Assembly (NCBI GenBank): GCA_946056455.1
Contig: CAMGJS010000050.1
Coordinates: forward strand, 1-6,673
Source: an uncultured Clostridia bacterium
Lineage (GTDB): Bacteria; Bacillota; Clostridia; Oscillospirales; Ruminococcaceae
Reading direction: 5' to 3'
Length of the DNA stretch: 6,673 nt
The position numbers and the translations under genes are program-made. The notes under the pieces were generated by a model, which saw only the letters and a list, made by a program, of their open reading frames with translations, ran no database searches and was not told the DNA's origin. Below are positions 1-6,621 of this stretch, in pieces (position 1 is the first letter of the stretch; every line of letters begins with the position of its first letter).

Positions 1-50
1 GGAACGGCAAATATCCTTGTCCATTGCGACGGGTTGAATTCGTAATCCAT
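1..50 (-). CDS. 5' end of a leftward gene, possibly a DnaD-domain replication protein (partial)
   Basis: On the minus strand an ATG at 50-48 opens a frame that stays open to the window edge and encodes MDYEFNPSQWTRIFAV (16 codons). A strong Shine-Dalgarno, AGGAG at 60-56, sits five bases before the ATG, and a good divergent promoter lies further upstream, so this is very probably a real gene start. The rest of the gene lies outside the window. The Asn-Pro, Trp and Phe-Ala-Val pattern resembles the beginning of clostridial DnaD-type primosome proteins as I remember them, but 16 residues cannot establish a family. The existence of the gene is well supported by its RBS and promoter; its identity is a weak inference. 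Confidence 0.6.
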   Translation of the reverse strand, partial: MDYEFNPSQWTRIFAV

Positions 51-90
51 ATTTTCTCCTTAAAGGCGACAGAATGATATGTATGGAAAC

Positions 91-120
91 ATTATAACAC
101 ATCCCGACTAAAAATTCCAA
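91..120 (-). promoter_or_regulatory. Sigma-A-type promoter for the leftward gene
   Basis: Read on the minus strand there is a -35 box TTGGAA (120-115), an 18-base spacer and a perfect -10 box TATAAT (96-91). The -10 is preceded by TGT, which makes a TGnTATAAT extended -10. Transcription would start near 84, giving a leader of about 34 bases before the ATG at 50. The assignment rests on consensus match and position only. Confidence 0.7.
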
Positions 121-167
121 CTATTTTTTGAATATTTCTGTATAATAATTTTACATATAAAAATTAC

Positions 168-196
168 TTGCAAAATGTCTTAAAATGTATTATAAT
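168..196 (+). promoter_or_regulatory. Sigma-A-type promoter for lon-engB-lysA
   Basis: A -35 box TTGCAA (168-173), an optimal 17-base spacer and a perfect -10 box TATAAT (191-196) lie upstream of lon. The expected start of transcription is near 203, giving a leader of about 50 bases that contains a small inverted repeat. No CIRCE element (HrcA site) or clear CtsR tandem heptad is visible, although lon is under stress regulators in some other Firmicutes. Confidence 0.75.
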
Positions 197-214
197 AGTT
201 GAATATGATAAATC

Positions 215-239
215 AAACGGTCCCATTCTGACCGAGTTT
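215..239 (+). promoter_or_regulatory. Inverted repeat in the lon leader, possible operator or small hairpin
   Basis: A perfect five-base dyad, CGGTC (218-222) and GACCG (230-234), encloses a seven-base loop. It extends outward as AAA (215-217) against TTT (237-239) if an AG bulge is allowed on the right arm. It lies between the predicted transcription start (about 203) and the lon ribosome binding site (about 243-250). It is not followed by a T-run, so it is not an intrinsic terminator. It could be a repressor site or a 5' hairpin; the arms are short enough that chance is possible. Confidence 0.35.
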
Positions 240-254
240 TACGGATGGTGAAAA

Positions 255-2651
255 ATGAGCGATACAATGAACAATCAGAAAGTTGAAATAAAATCAAACT
301 GCATTTTCCCCGCGATTGCTATGAGGGGACTTGTAGTTTTCCCTAAAATAGTTATGCATTTTGATGTTGCGAGAGAAAAATCAATTCAGGCGTTGAAGTC
401 TGCAATGTCAACAGACCGCAGGATTTTCCTTGTAGCACAGAAAGATGTTGCTACGGACAACCCTGGCATTTCAGACCTTTATAAAATCGGCGTTGTGGCT
501 GAGATAAGACAGCTTTTAAAAACTCCCGACGGTGTTACGAGAGTTCTTGTCGAAGGACTTTACAGAGCGCGCCTTGTGGATATTCTCGATACCGAGCCTT
601 ATATGATTACACAAATCAGAAAAATGCCCGACCTTTCCTGCCCCAAGGAAGAAGAAGCGGAGCTTACAGCGCTTGTCCGCTCGGTAAAGGATATTTTCGA
701 GCAATACGCCTATAATATGCCGAGAATGCCCAAAGAGCTTATCTCCTCAATTCTTGATGAAGACGACCCGTTGAAGCTTTTTGAAAATATCACCTTCAAT
801 GTCGCTCTTCCCCTTGAAGACAAACAGCAGCTTCTTGAAGTAAAATCCTTGATACAAGGGCTCAGCCTTATTGCAATTATCCTTTCAAAAGAGTCCGAAG
901 TGCTTGACATTGAACATCAGATTCAGGAACAGCTTCACGACAGACTTGACAAAAATCAGCGCGACTACTATCTGCGCGAACAGATGAAGATAATTTCAAA
1001 TCAGCTGGGCGACGATGACGACACTCAGGCAGAGGCGTATGATTATCTTGACAGAATTGCCGCTTTGAATCTCGCTCCCGATATTGCCGAAAAGCTTAAC
1101 AAAGAGGCTGAACGACTTCTCAAAATGTCGTCCTCATCGCAGGAGGCTTTCGTAGTAAGAAACTACCTTGATACCGTTCTCGAACTTCCTTGGAACAAAT
1201 CCACAAAGGAAAAGGCGGACATCAAAAAGGCAAGAGCAGTCCTCGATAAAGACCATTACGGTATGAAAAAGGTCAAGGAGCGTATCCTTGAAACTATCGC
1301 CGTAAGAGAGCTCAACCCCGACCTTAAAGGACAGATTATCTGCCTTGTGGGACCTCCCGGAGTGGGCAAGACCTCGATAGGTCGCTCCGTTGCAAAGGCG
1401 CTGGGCAGAAATTATGTAAGAATTTCTCTCGGCGGAGTTAAGGACGAGTCGGACATAAGAGGTCACCGCAAAACCTATGTCGGCGCAATGCCCGGAAGAA
1501 TTATCACGGCGATAAAGAACGCAAAGAGCAACAATCCGCTTATACTTCTTGACGAAATAGATAAAATGAGCAACGATTTCAGGGGCGACCCTTCTTCAGC
1601 TATGCTTGAAGTTCTTGACAGCGAGCAGAACTGCGAGTTCAGGGACCACTACATTGAAGTTCCCTTCGACCTTGGCAATGTTATGTTCATAACCACAGCC
1701 AACACTACCTCGACTATCGCTCCTCCTCTGCTTGACAGAATGGAAGTAATAGAGCTTTCAAGCTATACAGCCGAGGAAAAGTTCCATATCGCAAAGGAAC
1801 ACCTTATATCAAAGCAGAAGAAAAAGAACGGCATAAAGGGCGCTCAGGTGAAGTTTTCGGACGATGCAATAAAGCTCATTATCGACGGCTACACCAAAGA
1901 GGCTGGCGTGCGTTCTCTTGAAAGAGAAATAGCTTCACTTTGCAGAAAGGGCGCAAAGGAGCTTATCGAAGAAAATAAAAAGAGCGTTTCGTTCACAGCT
2001 TCAAACCTTGAAAAATATTTGGGACCGAGAAAGTATCTTGACGATGAAAAGTCCAAAAAGGACGAAGTAGGCGTTGTCAACGGTCTTGCGTGGACATCTG
2101 TCGGCGGAGTGCTTATGCCTCTTGAAGTTATTACTCTTGACGGCAAGGGCGCAGTTGAAGTTACGGGCTCTCTCGGAGATGTTATGAAAGAGAGTGCAAA
2201 GATAGCGGTTAGCTATGTCCGTTCCGTTGCCGATAAATACGGTATCAGCAAGGACTTCTACAAAAAGCTTGATATGCACATTCACGCTCCCGAGGGTGCA
2301 GTTCCCAAAGACGGTCCATCGGCAGGCGTTACAATGACCACCGCAATAGTTTCGGCACTTACGGGTATTCCTGTAAGAAGTGATGTTGCAATGACGGGCG
2401 AGATTACACTTCACGGAAAGGTTCTTCCCATCGGCGGACTTCGCGAAAAGACAATGGCGGCTTATAAGGCAGGAATAAAAACAGTGATTATTCCAGCTAA
2501 AAACAAGCCCGACCTTGAAGAAGTCGAAGAAGTTGTAAAAAATTCGATAGAATTTATCTATGCCGAAAATCTTTGCGATGTTTTAGACAACGCACTTGCA
2601 AAAAAGCCTGTCAAAAAGGCGACCGCTCCCAAGAGGGCAAAGAACGGGTGA
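255..2651 (+). CDS. lon: ATP-dependent protease Lon (LonA type)
   Basis: Lon is a cytoplasmic, homo-oligomeric AAA+ serine protease that unfolds and degrades misfolded and selected regulatory proteins. All parts are present in 798 residues, close to the usual 770-810. They are an N-terminal substrate-binding LON domain (about 17-212), a helical linker (about 215-310), an AAA+ module with Walker A GPPGVGKT (366-373) and Walker B LLDEID (431-436), and a C-terminal peptidase domain. The catalytic dyad is Ser689 in PKDGPSAG and Lys732 in GLREK; the 43-residue spacing equals that of E. coli Lon. The C-terminus ends in a short Lys/Ala/Pro-rich tail. The ATG at 255 is chosen because a modest purine-rich GGATGGTG lies just before it; a second ATG at 267 has no such site. 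It is the first gene of a rightward unit with engB four bases downstream. No membrane segment is seen, so it is not LonB. Confidence 0.97.
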   Translation: MSDTMNNQKVEIKSNCIFPAIAMRGLVVFPKIVMHFDVAREKSIQALKSAMSTDRRIFLVAQKDVATDNPGISDLYKIGVVAEIRQLLKTPDGVTRVLVEGLYRARLVDILDTEPYMITQIRKMPDLSCPKEEEAELTALVRSVKDIFEQYAYNMPRMPKELISSILDEDDPLKLFENITFNVALPLEDKQQLLEVKSLIQGLSLIAIILSKESEVLDIEHQIQEQLHDRLDKNQRDYYLREQMKIISNQLGDDDDTQAEAYDYLDRIAALNLAPDIAEKLNKEAERLLKMSSSSQEAFVVRNYLDTVLELPWNKSTKEKADIKKARAVLDKDHYGMKKVKERILETIAVRELNPDLKGQIICLVGPPGVGKTSIGRSVAKALGRNYVRISLGGVKDESDIRGHRKTYVGAMPGRIITAIKNAKSNNPLILLDEIDKMSNDFRGDPSSAMLEVLDSEQNCEFRDHYIEVPFDLGNVMFITTANTTSTIAPPLLDRMEVIELSSYTAEEKFHIAKEHLISKQKKKNGIKGAQVKFSDDAIKLIIDGYTKEAGVRSLEREIASLCRKGAKELIEENKKSVSFTASNLEKYLGPRKYLDDEKSKKDEVGVVNGLAWTSVGGVLMPLEVITLDGKGAVEVTGSLGDVMKESAKIAVSYVRSVADKYGISKDFYKKLDMHIHAPEGAVPKDGPSAGVTMTTAIVSALTGIPVRSDVAMTGEITLHGKVLPIGGLREKTMAAYKAGIKTVIIPAKNKPDLEEVEEVVKNSIEFIYAENLCDVLDNALAKKPVKKATAPKRAKNG
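2646..2650 (+). promoter_or_regulatory. Ribosome binding site that sets the engB start, inside the end of lon
   Basis: GGGTG lies five bases before the ATG at 2656 and overlaps the TGA stop of lon (2649-2651). It favours ATG 2656 over an in-frame upstream TTG at 2596, which would add 20 residues read from inside lon. Ribosomes finishing lon would be positioned to start engB, so translational coupling is likely. Confidence 0.6.
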
Positions 2652-2655
2652 ATAT

Positions 2656-3240
2656 ATGAACTTTAACAAAGCGGAATTTTTTAAGTCTTTCGGCGAATTT
2701 AAACAGCTGCCGCAGTCGGACAGAACGGAGATAGCCTTTGCAGGTCGCTCAAATGTGGGAAAATCTTCGCTTATAAACAAGATTTTCAACAGAAAAAGCC
2801 TTGCAAGAGTTTCTTCCGTTCCCGGAAAGACGGCGACAATAAACTTTTATTCGCTTGAAAATATATTTATAGTCGACCTTCCCGGTTACGGCTATGCAAA
2901 GGTTGCAAAGTCTGAAAAACAGCGTTGGGCAGGGCTTATTGACGGCTACTTCAATGCTGACCGCAGGCTCGAACTTACCTTTCTTCTTATCGATATGCGA
3001 CATCCTCCGTCCAAGGACGACCTTATGATGATTGACTTTCTGATAGAGACCGAACAGCCCTTTGTAATAGTGCTGACAAAGTCGGACAAGCTGTCAAAAA
3101 AGCAACAGAGTGAGCGTTTAGACGGATTTATGAAAGAAATCCCTTGCGCCGAGGATATAAAGTTCATTCCCTTTTCTTCCCAGACGGGCGAGGGAGTGGA
3201 AGAGATAAGAAGTATTATAGAGGAAATTTCATCTGATTAG
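2656..3240 (+). CDS. engB: Ribosome biogenesis GTPase EngB (YihA/YsxC)
   Basis: EngB is a small, normally essential GTPase that helps late assembly of the 50S ribosomal subunit in the cytoplasm. The G motifs appear in order: G1 GRSNVGKSS (30-38), G2 threonine in GKTATIN (57-63), G3 DLPGYG (74-79), G4 TKSDK (141-145) and G5 near FSSQTGEG (173-180). GRSNVGKSS and DLPGYGYAK are diagnostic of EngB within the TRAFAC GTPases. Starting at ATG 2656 the protein has 194 residues, matching the family length of about 195-210. The frame stays open upstream to a TTG at 2596, but that would lie inside lon and add a non-conserved extension. The lon-engB (lonA-ysxC) order is conserved in Bacillus and many other Firmicutes, and the 4-base gap to lon indicates one transcript. 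Confidence 0.96.
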   Translation: MNFNKAEFFKSFGEFKQLPQSDRTEIAFAGRSNVGKSSLINKIFNRKSLARVSSVPGKTATINFYSLENIFIVDLPGYGYAKVAKSEKQRWAGLIDGYFNADRRLELTFLLIDMRHPPSKDDLMMIDFLIETEQPFVIVLTKSDKLSKKQQSERLDGFMKEIPCAEDIKFIPFSSQTGEGVEEIRSIIEEISSD

Positions 3241-3252
3241 GAGAGGATAACA

Positions 3253-4551
3253 ATGCTTACAGAAAATCTTGGAGTAAACTCCGCAGGACACCTGACAATA
3301 GGCGGAGTGGACACCGTTAATCTTGCAAAGGAATACGGAACGCCCCTTTATGTTATGGACGAGGACCTGCTCCGTGCAAATTGCAGAAAATTCAAAAAAT
3401 CAATAGACGACTACTACGACGGCGAAGGACTTGTATGCTATGCAAGCAAGGTTTTCTGCTGTCGCGCGGTATGCAAAATCGCTATTGAAGAAAAAATAGG
3501 TCTCGATGTAGCTTCTGAGGGCGAGCTTTACACCGCTATAAGCGTTGGCTTTCCTATGGATAAAATCTGCTTCCACGGCAACAACAAGACCGACGACGAA
3601 CTTACCCTCGCACTTTCTCACGGCGTAGGACATATCATTGTCGATAACATCACAGAGCTTGAAAGACTTGACAGAATTGCCCGTAAAATTCATAAAAAAG
3701 CGAATATTATGTTCAGAGTAAAGCCGGGCATCGACGCTCACACTCACAGCTTTATCCAGACGGGACAGATAGACAGCAAGTTCGGACTTGCACTTGAAAC
3801 GGGCGAGGCTTTCGAGGCTGTAAAGACGGCTATTTCTCTTGAAAATGTCAACCTTAAAGGACTTCATTGTCATATCGGTTCTCAGATTTTTGAGATAGAG
3901 CCTTTTGAGCTTGCCGCAAAGGTTATGCTTGAATTCATCGCAAAAATCAAGAACGAACTCGGCTTTGAAATCCGCGAGCTTGACCTCGGCGGAGGATTTG
4001 GTATAAAGTATCTCGAAGAACATAATCCCCCCGAATACGACGAATATATGAAGAGAGTTTCGGTTGTTGTAAATCGCGAATGTAAGGCTCTCGGAATAAA
4101 CAGACCTTTTATCCTCATAGAGCCCGGTCGTTCTATCGCAGGTCCTGCGGGAATTACACTCTATACAGCAGGCGCGGTAAAGACAATACCCAATATCCGC
4201 ACCTATGTTTCCGTCAACGGAGGAATGACCGACAATCCCCGTTATATTCTCTATCAGGCAGAATATGAGGCACTTGTTGCAAATAAGGCAAACGAAGAAA
4301 AAACCGAGCGTGTTACCCTTGCGGGAAAATGTTGCGAGAGCGGAGACCTCATCGGCGAAAATATGCCCATCCAGAAGGTTGAACCGGGTGACATTATCGC
4401 TGTTCTTGCAACGGGAGCGTACAACTACTCCATGTCCTCAAACTATAACAGAGTGCCCAAGCCCCCCGTTGTTATGGTTAAGGGAGGAAAAACAAGAGTA
4501 GCCGTTAAGCGTGAAACTCTTGAAGACATTATAAGAAACGATGTTGTTTAG
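3253..4551 (+). CDS. lysA: Diaminopimelate decarboxylase LysA
   Basis: LysA is a PLP enzyme that decarboxylates meso-diaminopimelate to L-lysine and CO2, the last step of the DAP pathway. The 432-residue protein is full length. Visible family signatures are the PLP-binding lysine Lys66 in YASKVF (63-68), HIGSQ (207-211), the phosphate-binding glycine loop GGGFG (246-250), EPGRS (290-294), the cross-subunit catalytic cysteine motif GKCCESGD (358-365, Cys361) and GAY (388-390). This pattern fits DAP decarboxylase better than ornithine/arginine or carboxynorspermidine decarboxylases. The ATG at 3253 is preceded by GGAGAGG (3240-3246), which begins on the last base of the engB stop codon. The 12-base gap gives no room for a separate promoter or a lysine (L-box) riboswitch, so expression should follow the lon-engB transcript. 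Confidence 0.96.
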   Translation: MLTENLGVNSAGHLTIGGVDTVNLAKEYGTPLYVMDEDLLRANCRKFKKSIDDYYDGEGLVCYASKVFCCRAVCKIAIEEKIGLDVASEGELYTAISVGFPMDKICFHGNNKTDDELTLALSHGVGHIIVDNITELERLDRIARKIHKKANIMFRVKPGIDAHTHSFIQTGQIDSKFGLALETGEAFEAVKTAISLENVNLKGLHCHIGSQIFEIEPFELAAKVMLEFIAKIKNELGFEIRELDLGGGFGIKYLEEHNPPEYDEYMKRVSVVVNRECKALGINRPFILIEPGRSIAGPAGITLYTAGAVKTIPNIRTYVSVNGGMTDNPRYILYQAEYEALVANKANEEKTERVTLAGKCCESGDLIGENMPIQKVEPGDIIAVLATGAYNYSMSSNYNRVPKPPVVMVKGGKTRVAVKRETLEDIIRNDVV

Positions 4552-4554
4552 GTC

Positions 4555-4583
4555 TTTACTTTTCGTGTTTAGTATGTTAAAAT
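4555..4583 (+). promoter_or_regulatory. Sigma-A-type promoter with extended -10 for yerC-methyltransferase-hslO
   Basis: A -35 box TTTACT (4555-4560) is followed by a 17-base spacer and the -10 box TAAAAT (4578-4583). TGT directly before it gives an extended -10 (TGnTAAAAT). Transcription would start near 4590, about 28 bases before the ATG. A partial palindrome (GTAT at 4572-4575, ATAC at 4588-4591) spans the -10 and could be an operator. The -35 lies four bases after the lysA stop, and no intrinsic terminator separates the two units, so read-through from lysA is also possible. Confidence 0.6.
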
Positions 4584-4617
4584 GAAAATACAATCCGATT
4601 TTTAAGGAGGATTTCTC

Positions 4618-4923
4618 ATGAATTCAAAGATTAAGGACAGCAATACCGACGACCTTTTGAACGCTATTTTGTGCCTTGAAAACCTTGACGAGTGCTATAA
4701 ATTCTTTGAGGACTTATGCACAATTCAGGAGCTTCGTGCAATGGCGCAGAGATTGCAGGTTGCAAAAATGCTTTCAGAAAAGCATGTTTACAGCAAAATC
4801 GTTACAGAAACAGGTGCTTCAACTGCGACAATCAGCCGCGTAAAGCGTTCGCTTGACTACGGTTGTGACGGCTATCGCATTGTTTTTGACAGAATGAAAG
4901 CCAAGGGAGAAAACAATGAATAG
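4618..4923 (+). CDS. YerC/YecD-family TrpR-like DNA-binding protein
   Basis: This 101-residue protein matches the YerC/YecD subfamily of TrpR-like regulators, cytoplasmic all-helical dimeric DNA-binding proteins. Supporting features are the helical N-terminal part (about 10-35), the LRAMAQRLQVAKML segment (39-52) typical of the TrpR fold, and a helix-turn-helix (about 57-80) with recognition-helix-like ASTATISRVKRSL. The C-terminus carries the subfamily's YGCDGYR (81-87) pattern. The ligand and targets cannot be read from sequence. Comparative-genomics work has linked some YerC-type proteins to histidine biosynthesis, but no his gene is present here. The start has a near-perfect Shine-Dalgarno, AAGGAGG (4604-4610), seven bases before the ATG. 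The gene has its own promoter, leads a three-gene unit, and its stop overlaps the next start by 8 bases. Confidence 0.9.
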   Translation: MNSKIKDSNTDDLLNAILCLENLDECYKFFEDLCTIQELRAMAQRLQVAKMLSEKHVYSKIVTETGASTATISRVKRSLDYGCDGYRIVFDRMKAKGENNE

Positions 4924-5662
4924 TTATTCCCGTTTTGCACAATACTATGATATCCTTACGGCAAATATCGACTATAAGGCAAGGGCAGAATATTTTGACA
5001 GTCTGGTTCAGAAATTCGGCGGAAAAAAGGGTATTCTTCTTGATGTCGGTTGCGGAACAGGCACGCTCACCGAATGTTTCTGCAAGTTAGGCTATGACTG
5101 CCTCGGCGTTGATGTTTCTCAGGAAATGCTCACAGTCGCCCTTGACAAGAAAATTGACGGAGATTTGTCTATCCAGTATCTTCATCAGGATATGAAAAAG
5201 CTCAATCTTTACGGAAATGTCGATGTTTCCGTCTGCGCGCTTGACGCTTTGAACCATCTGTCCTCCCTTGCCGATATTTCAAAAGCGTTCAGGAGCATTT
5301 CAAAGTTCACAAACCCCGACGGTCTTTTCATCTTTGATGTCAATACCATCTATAAGCACAAGCATATCCTCGGGGATAACACCTTTATCTACGACGCTGA
5401 CGAGGTATACTGCGTGTGGCAGAATACATACAAGCCGAAGAAAAACGAAGTCCTCATCGAGCTTGACTTCTTTGAAAAGCGTGGAGATGTATATTGCCGT
5501 TATGAAGAAAGCTTCTCTGAATACGCATATAAAATCGCCGACATTGACAAGCTTCTCACCGAAAACGGTTTTAAGGTTGAGGCTCACTATGATTATGACA
5601 GCTTTGACGCTCCCGCAAGAAACAGCGAGAAAATAATTTTTGTTGCAAGAAAGGTTAAATGA
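4916..5662 (+). CDS. Class I SAM-dependent methyltransferase, YqeM-like
   Basis: This 248-residue soluble protein has the Rossmann-fold SAM-binding motif I LLDVGCGTGTL (41-51), the acidic ribose-binding motif II GVDVS (64-68), a QDM segment (91-93) and a strand FIFDVNT (138-144) in the motif IV-V region. The N-terminus, with a tyrosine-rich segment (SYSRFAQYYD), and the C-terminal beta-rich part with tryptophan and tyrosines (about 155-205) resemble the widespread YqeM-type methyltransferases of Firmicutes. Those are often automatically labelled DNA methyltransferases without evidence. No substrate can be assigned, and no DPPY/NPPY motif of N6-adenine or amino-methyltransferases is present. 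The ATG at 4916 lies inside the end of the yerC gene (ATGAATAG, 8-base overlap), with GGGAG at 4905-4909 as ribosome site six bases upstream, so translation is probably coupled. Confidence 0.88.
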   Translation: MNSYSRFAQYYDILTANIDYKARAEYFDSLVQKFGGKKGILLDVGCGTGTLTECFCKLGYDCLGVDVSQEMLTVALDKKIDGDLSIQYLHQDMKKLNLYGNVDVSVCALDALNHLSSLADISKAFRSISKFTNPDGLFIFDVNTIYKHKHILGDNTFIYDADEVYCVWQNTYKPKKNEVLIELDFFEKRGDVYCRYEESFSEYAYKIADIDKLLTENGFKVEAHYDYDSFDAPARNSEKIIFVARKVK

Positions 5663-5669
5663 TTTCACA

Positions 5670-6542
5670 ATGGGCAGAATTGTTAGAGCTATATCGGCGG
5701 ACGCTTCTGTTGTCGCTACCGCCTTTGACGCTAAGGATGTGGTATCCGAAATTGAAAGGATACACAAGACAAGCGCCGTAGTTACCGCCGCTCTGGGCAG
5801 GTTATCCATCGCCGCAAGCCTTATCGGAATAGGTCTTAAAAATAAAGACGACAGCGTTACCGTCAGAATGAACGGCAACGGCCCCTGCGGAACGCTTATC
5901 GCGGTTGCCGACAGTATGGGCAATGTCAAATCCTATGTGGGAAATCCCGTTGTTGAAATCCCTCTTAATCAGTTCGGCAAGCTTGATGTCAAGGGAGCAG
6001 TCGGTACAGACGGCACTCTTACAGTTATCAAGGACCTTGGACTGCGTGAGCCCTATTCGGGACAGATACCGATAGCTTCTGGCGAAATAGCCGAGGATAT
6101 TGCCGCATATTTTGCTATAAGCGAACAGATACCCACAGTCTGCGGTCTTGGAGTTCTTGTCAACCCCGACCTTACAGTTGCCGCGGCAGGAGGGTACCTT
6201 ATCCAGCTTTTGCCCTTTGCCGATGAAAAGGTCATTGATATTATCGAAAATAATGTAAAATCCTTGCCTTCTGTCACAAAAATGCTCTCATCGGGAATTT
6301 CTGTCGAAGAAATGTCCTTAAAAGTGCTTGAAGGGCTTGACCCTAATGTTCTTGATGAGTTTTCTGCCGCATATAAATGTGATTGCAGTAGAGAACGCGT
6401 TGAAAGAGCACTCATAAGTATGGGCAGGGAAGAGCTTAAATCAATGGCTTCCGAGAATGAAACAACAGAGGTCTGCTGTCATTTTTGCGATAAAAAATAC
6501 AATTTTTCCTCCGAAGAACTTATTGCTTTGTCAAATAGATAA
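5670..6542 (+). CDS. hslO: Redox-regulated chaperone Hsp33
   Basis: Hsp33 is a cytoplasmic ATP-independent holdase. It is inactive while four cysteines bind zinc and becomes active when oxidative stress forms disulfides and unfolds its C-terminal switch. From ATG 5670 the protein has 290 residues, the family's usual size. The N-terminal domain shows the typical HKTSAVVTAALGRL (32-45), GPCGTLIAVAD (71-81) and VGNPVVEIPLN (90-100) segments. The zinc motif is complete: CDC (Cys237, Cys239) and, 31 residues after Cys239, CHFC (Cys270, Cys273), so the redox switch is intact. Extra cysteines stand at 73, 158 and 269. The start is chosen because homologues begin MG-K/R-hydrophobic-V-R-A. Two in-frame TTG codons at 5640 and 5643 would add up to 10 residues overlapping the methyltransferase. 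No good Shine-Dalgarno precedes ATG 5670, so re-initiation after the stop at 5660-5662 is likely. Confidence 0.95.
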   Translation: MGRIVRAISADASVVATAFDAKDVVSEIERIHKTSAVVTAALGRLSIAASLIGIGLKNKDDSVTVRMNGNGPCGTLIAVADSMGNVKSYVGNPVVEIPLNQFGKLDVKGAVGTDGTLTVIKDLGLREPYSGQIPIASGEIAEDIAAYFAISEQIPTVCGLGVLVNPDLTVAAAGGYLIQLLPFADEKVIDIIENNVKSLPSVTKMLSSGISVEEMSLKVLEGLDPNVLDEFSAAYKCDCSRERVERALISMGREELKSMASENETTEVCCHFCDKKYNFSSEELIALSNR

Positions 6543-6560
6543 ATTTTTTCAAAAAAGCTA

Positions 6561-6589
6561 TTGACAAAATGAAAAATATGGGGTATAAT
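6561..6589 (+). promoter_or_regulatory. Perfect-consensus sigma-A promoter for tRNA-Asp
   Basis: TTGACA (6561-6566), a 17-base spacer and TATAAT (6584-6589) match the housekeeping consensus at all twelve positions. Transcription should start near 6596, about 26 bases before the mature tRNA 5' end. Such strong promoters are expected for stable RNA genes, and further tRNA genes may follow beyond the window. No intrinsic terminator is visible between hslO and this promoter. Confidence 0.9.
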
Positions 6590-6621
6590 AATTTTCGTCG
6601 TTTAACGGTTGTTTGCGATAT

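Noticed and set aside
2001..2414. 137-codon minus-strand frame opposite the Lon peptidase domain
   Set aside because: It sits over the conserved Lon catalytic region and has a Cys/His/Asn-rich composition typical of antisense readings.
2596..2655. Longer EngB starting from TTG at 2596
   Set aside because: It would read 20 residues from inside the lon coding sequence with a basic, non-conserved extension; ATG 2656 has a ribosome site and gives the family's normal length.
3400..4023. 207-codon open frame on the minus strand opposite lysA
   Set aside because: It lies wholly within lysA, whose catalytic motifs prove the plus-strand frame; the translation resembles no protein family and no ribosome site or promoter supports it.
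4265..4501. 78-codon plus-strand frame inside lysA
   Set aside because: It is a shifted frame of lysA covering its conserved GKCCESGD segment, with no ribosome site.
5659..5781. Short frame from the ATG overlapping the methyltransferase stop (ATGA)
   Set aside because: It is out of frame with hslO and runs only about 40 codons within the hslO coding sequence; its product shows no recognisable features, while hslO fits from 5670.
5300..5929. 209-codon open frame on the minus strand across the methyltransferase-hslO junction
   Set aside because: Both plus-strand genes are clearly real here; the antisense frame looks like a by-product of their codon bias.
6541..6560. T6-C-A6 stretch after hslO as an intrinsic terminator
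   Set aside because: The arms are pure A/T with a one-base centre, there is no GC stem and no following T-run; it is more likely AT-rich upstream sequence of the tRNA promoter.
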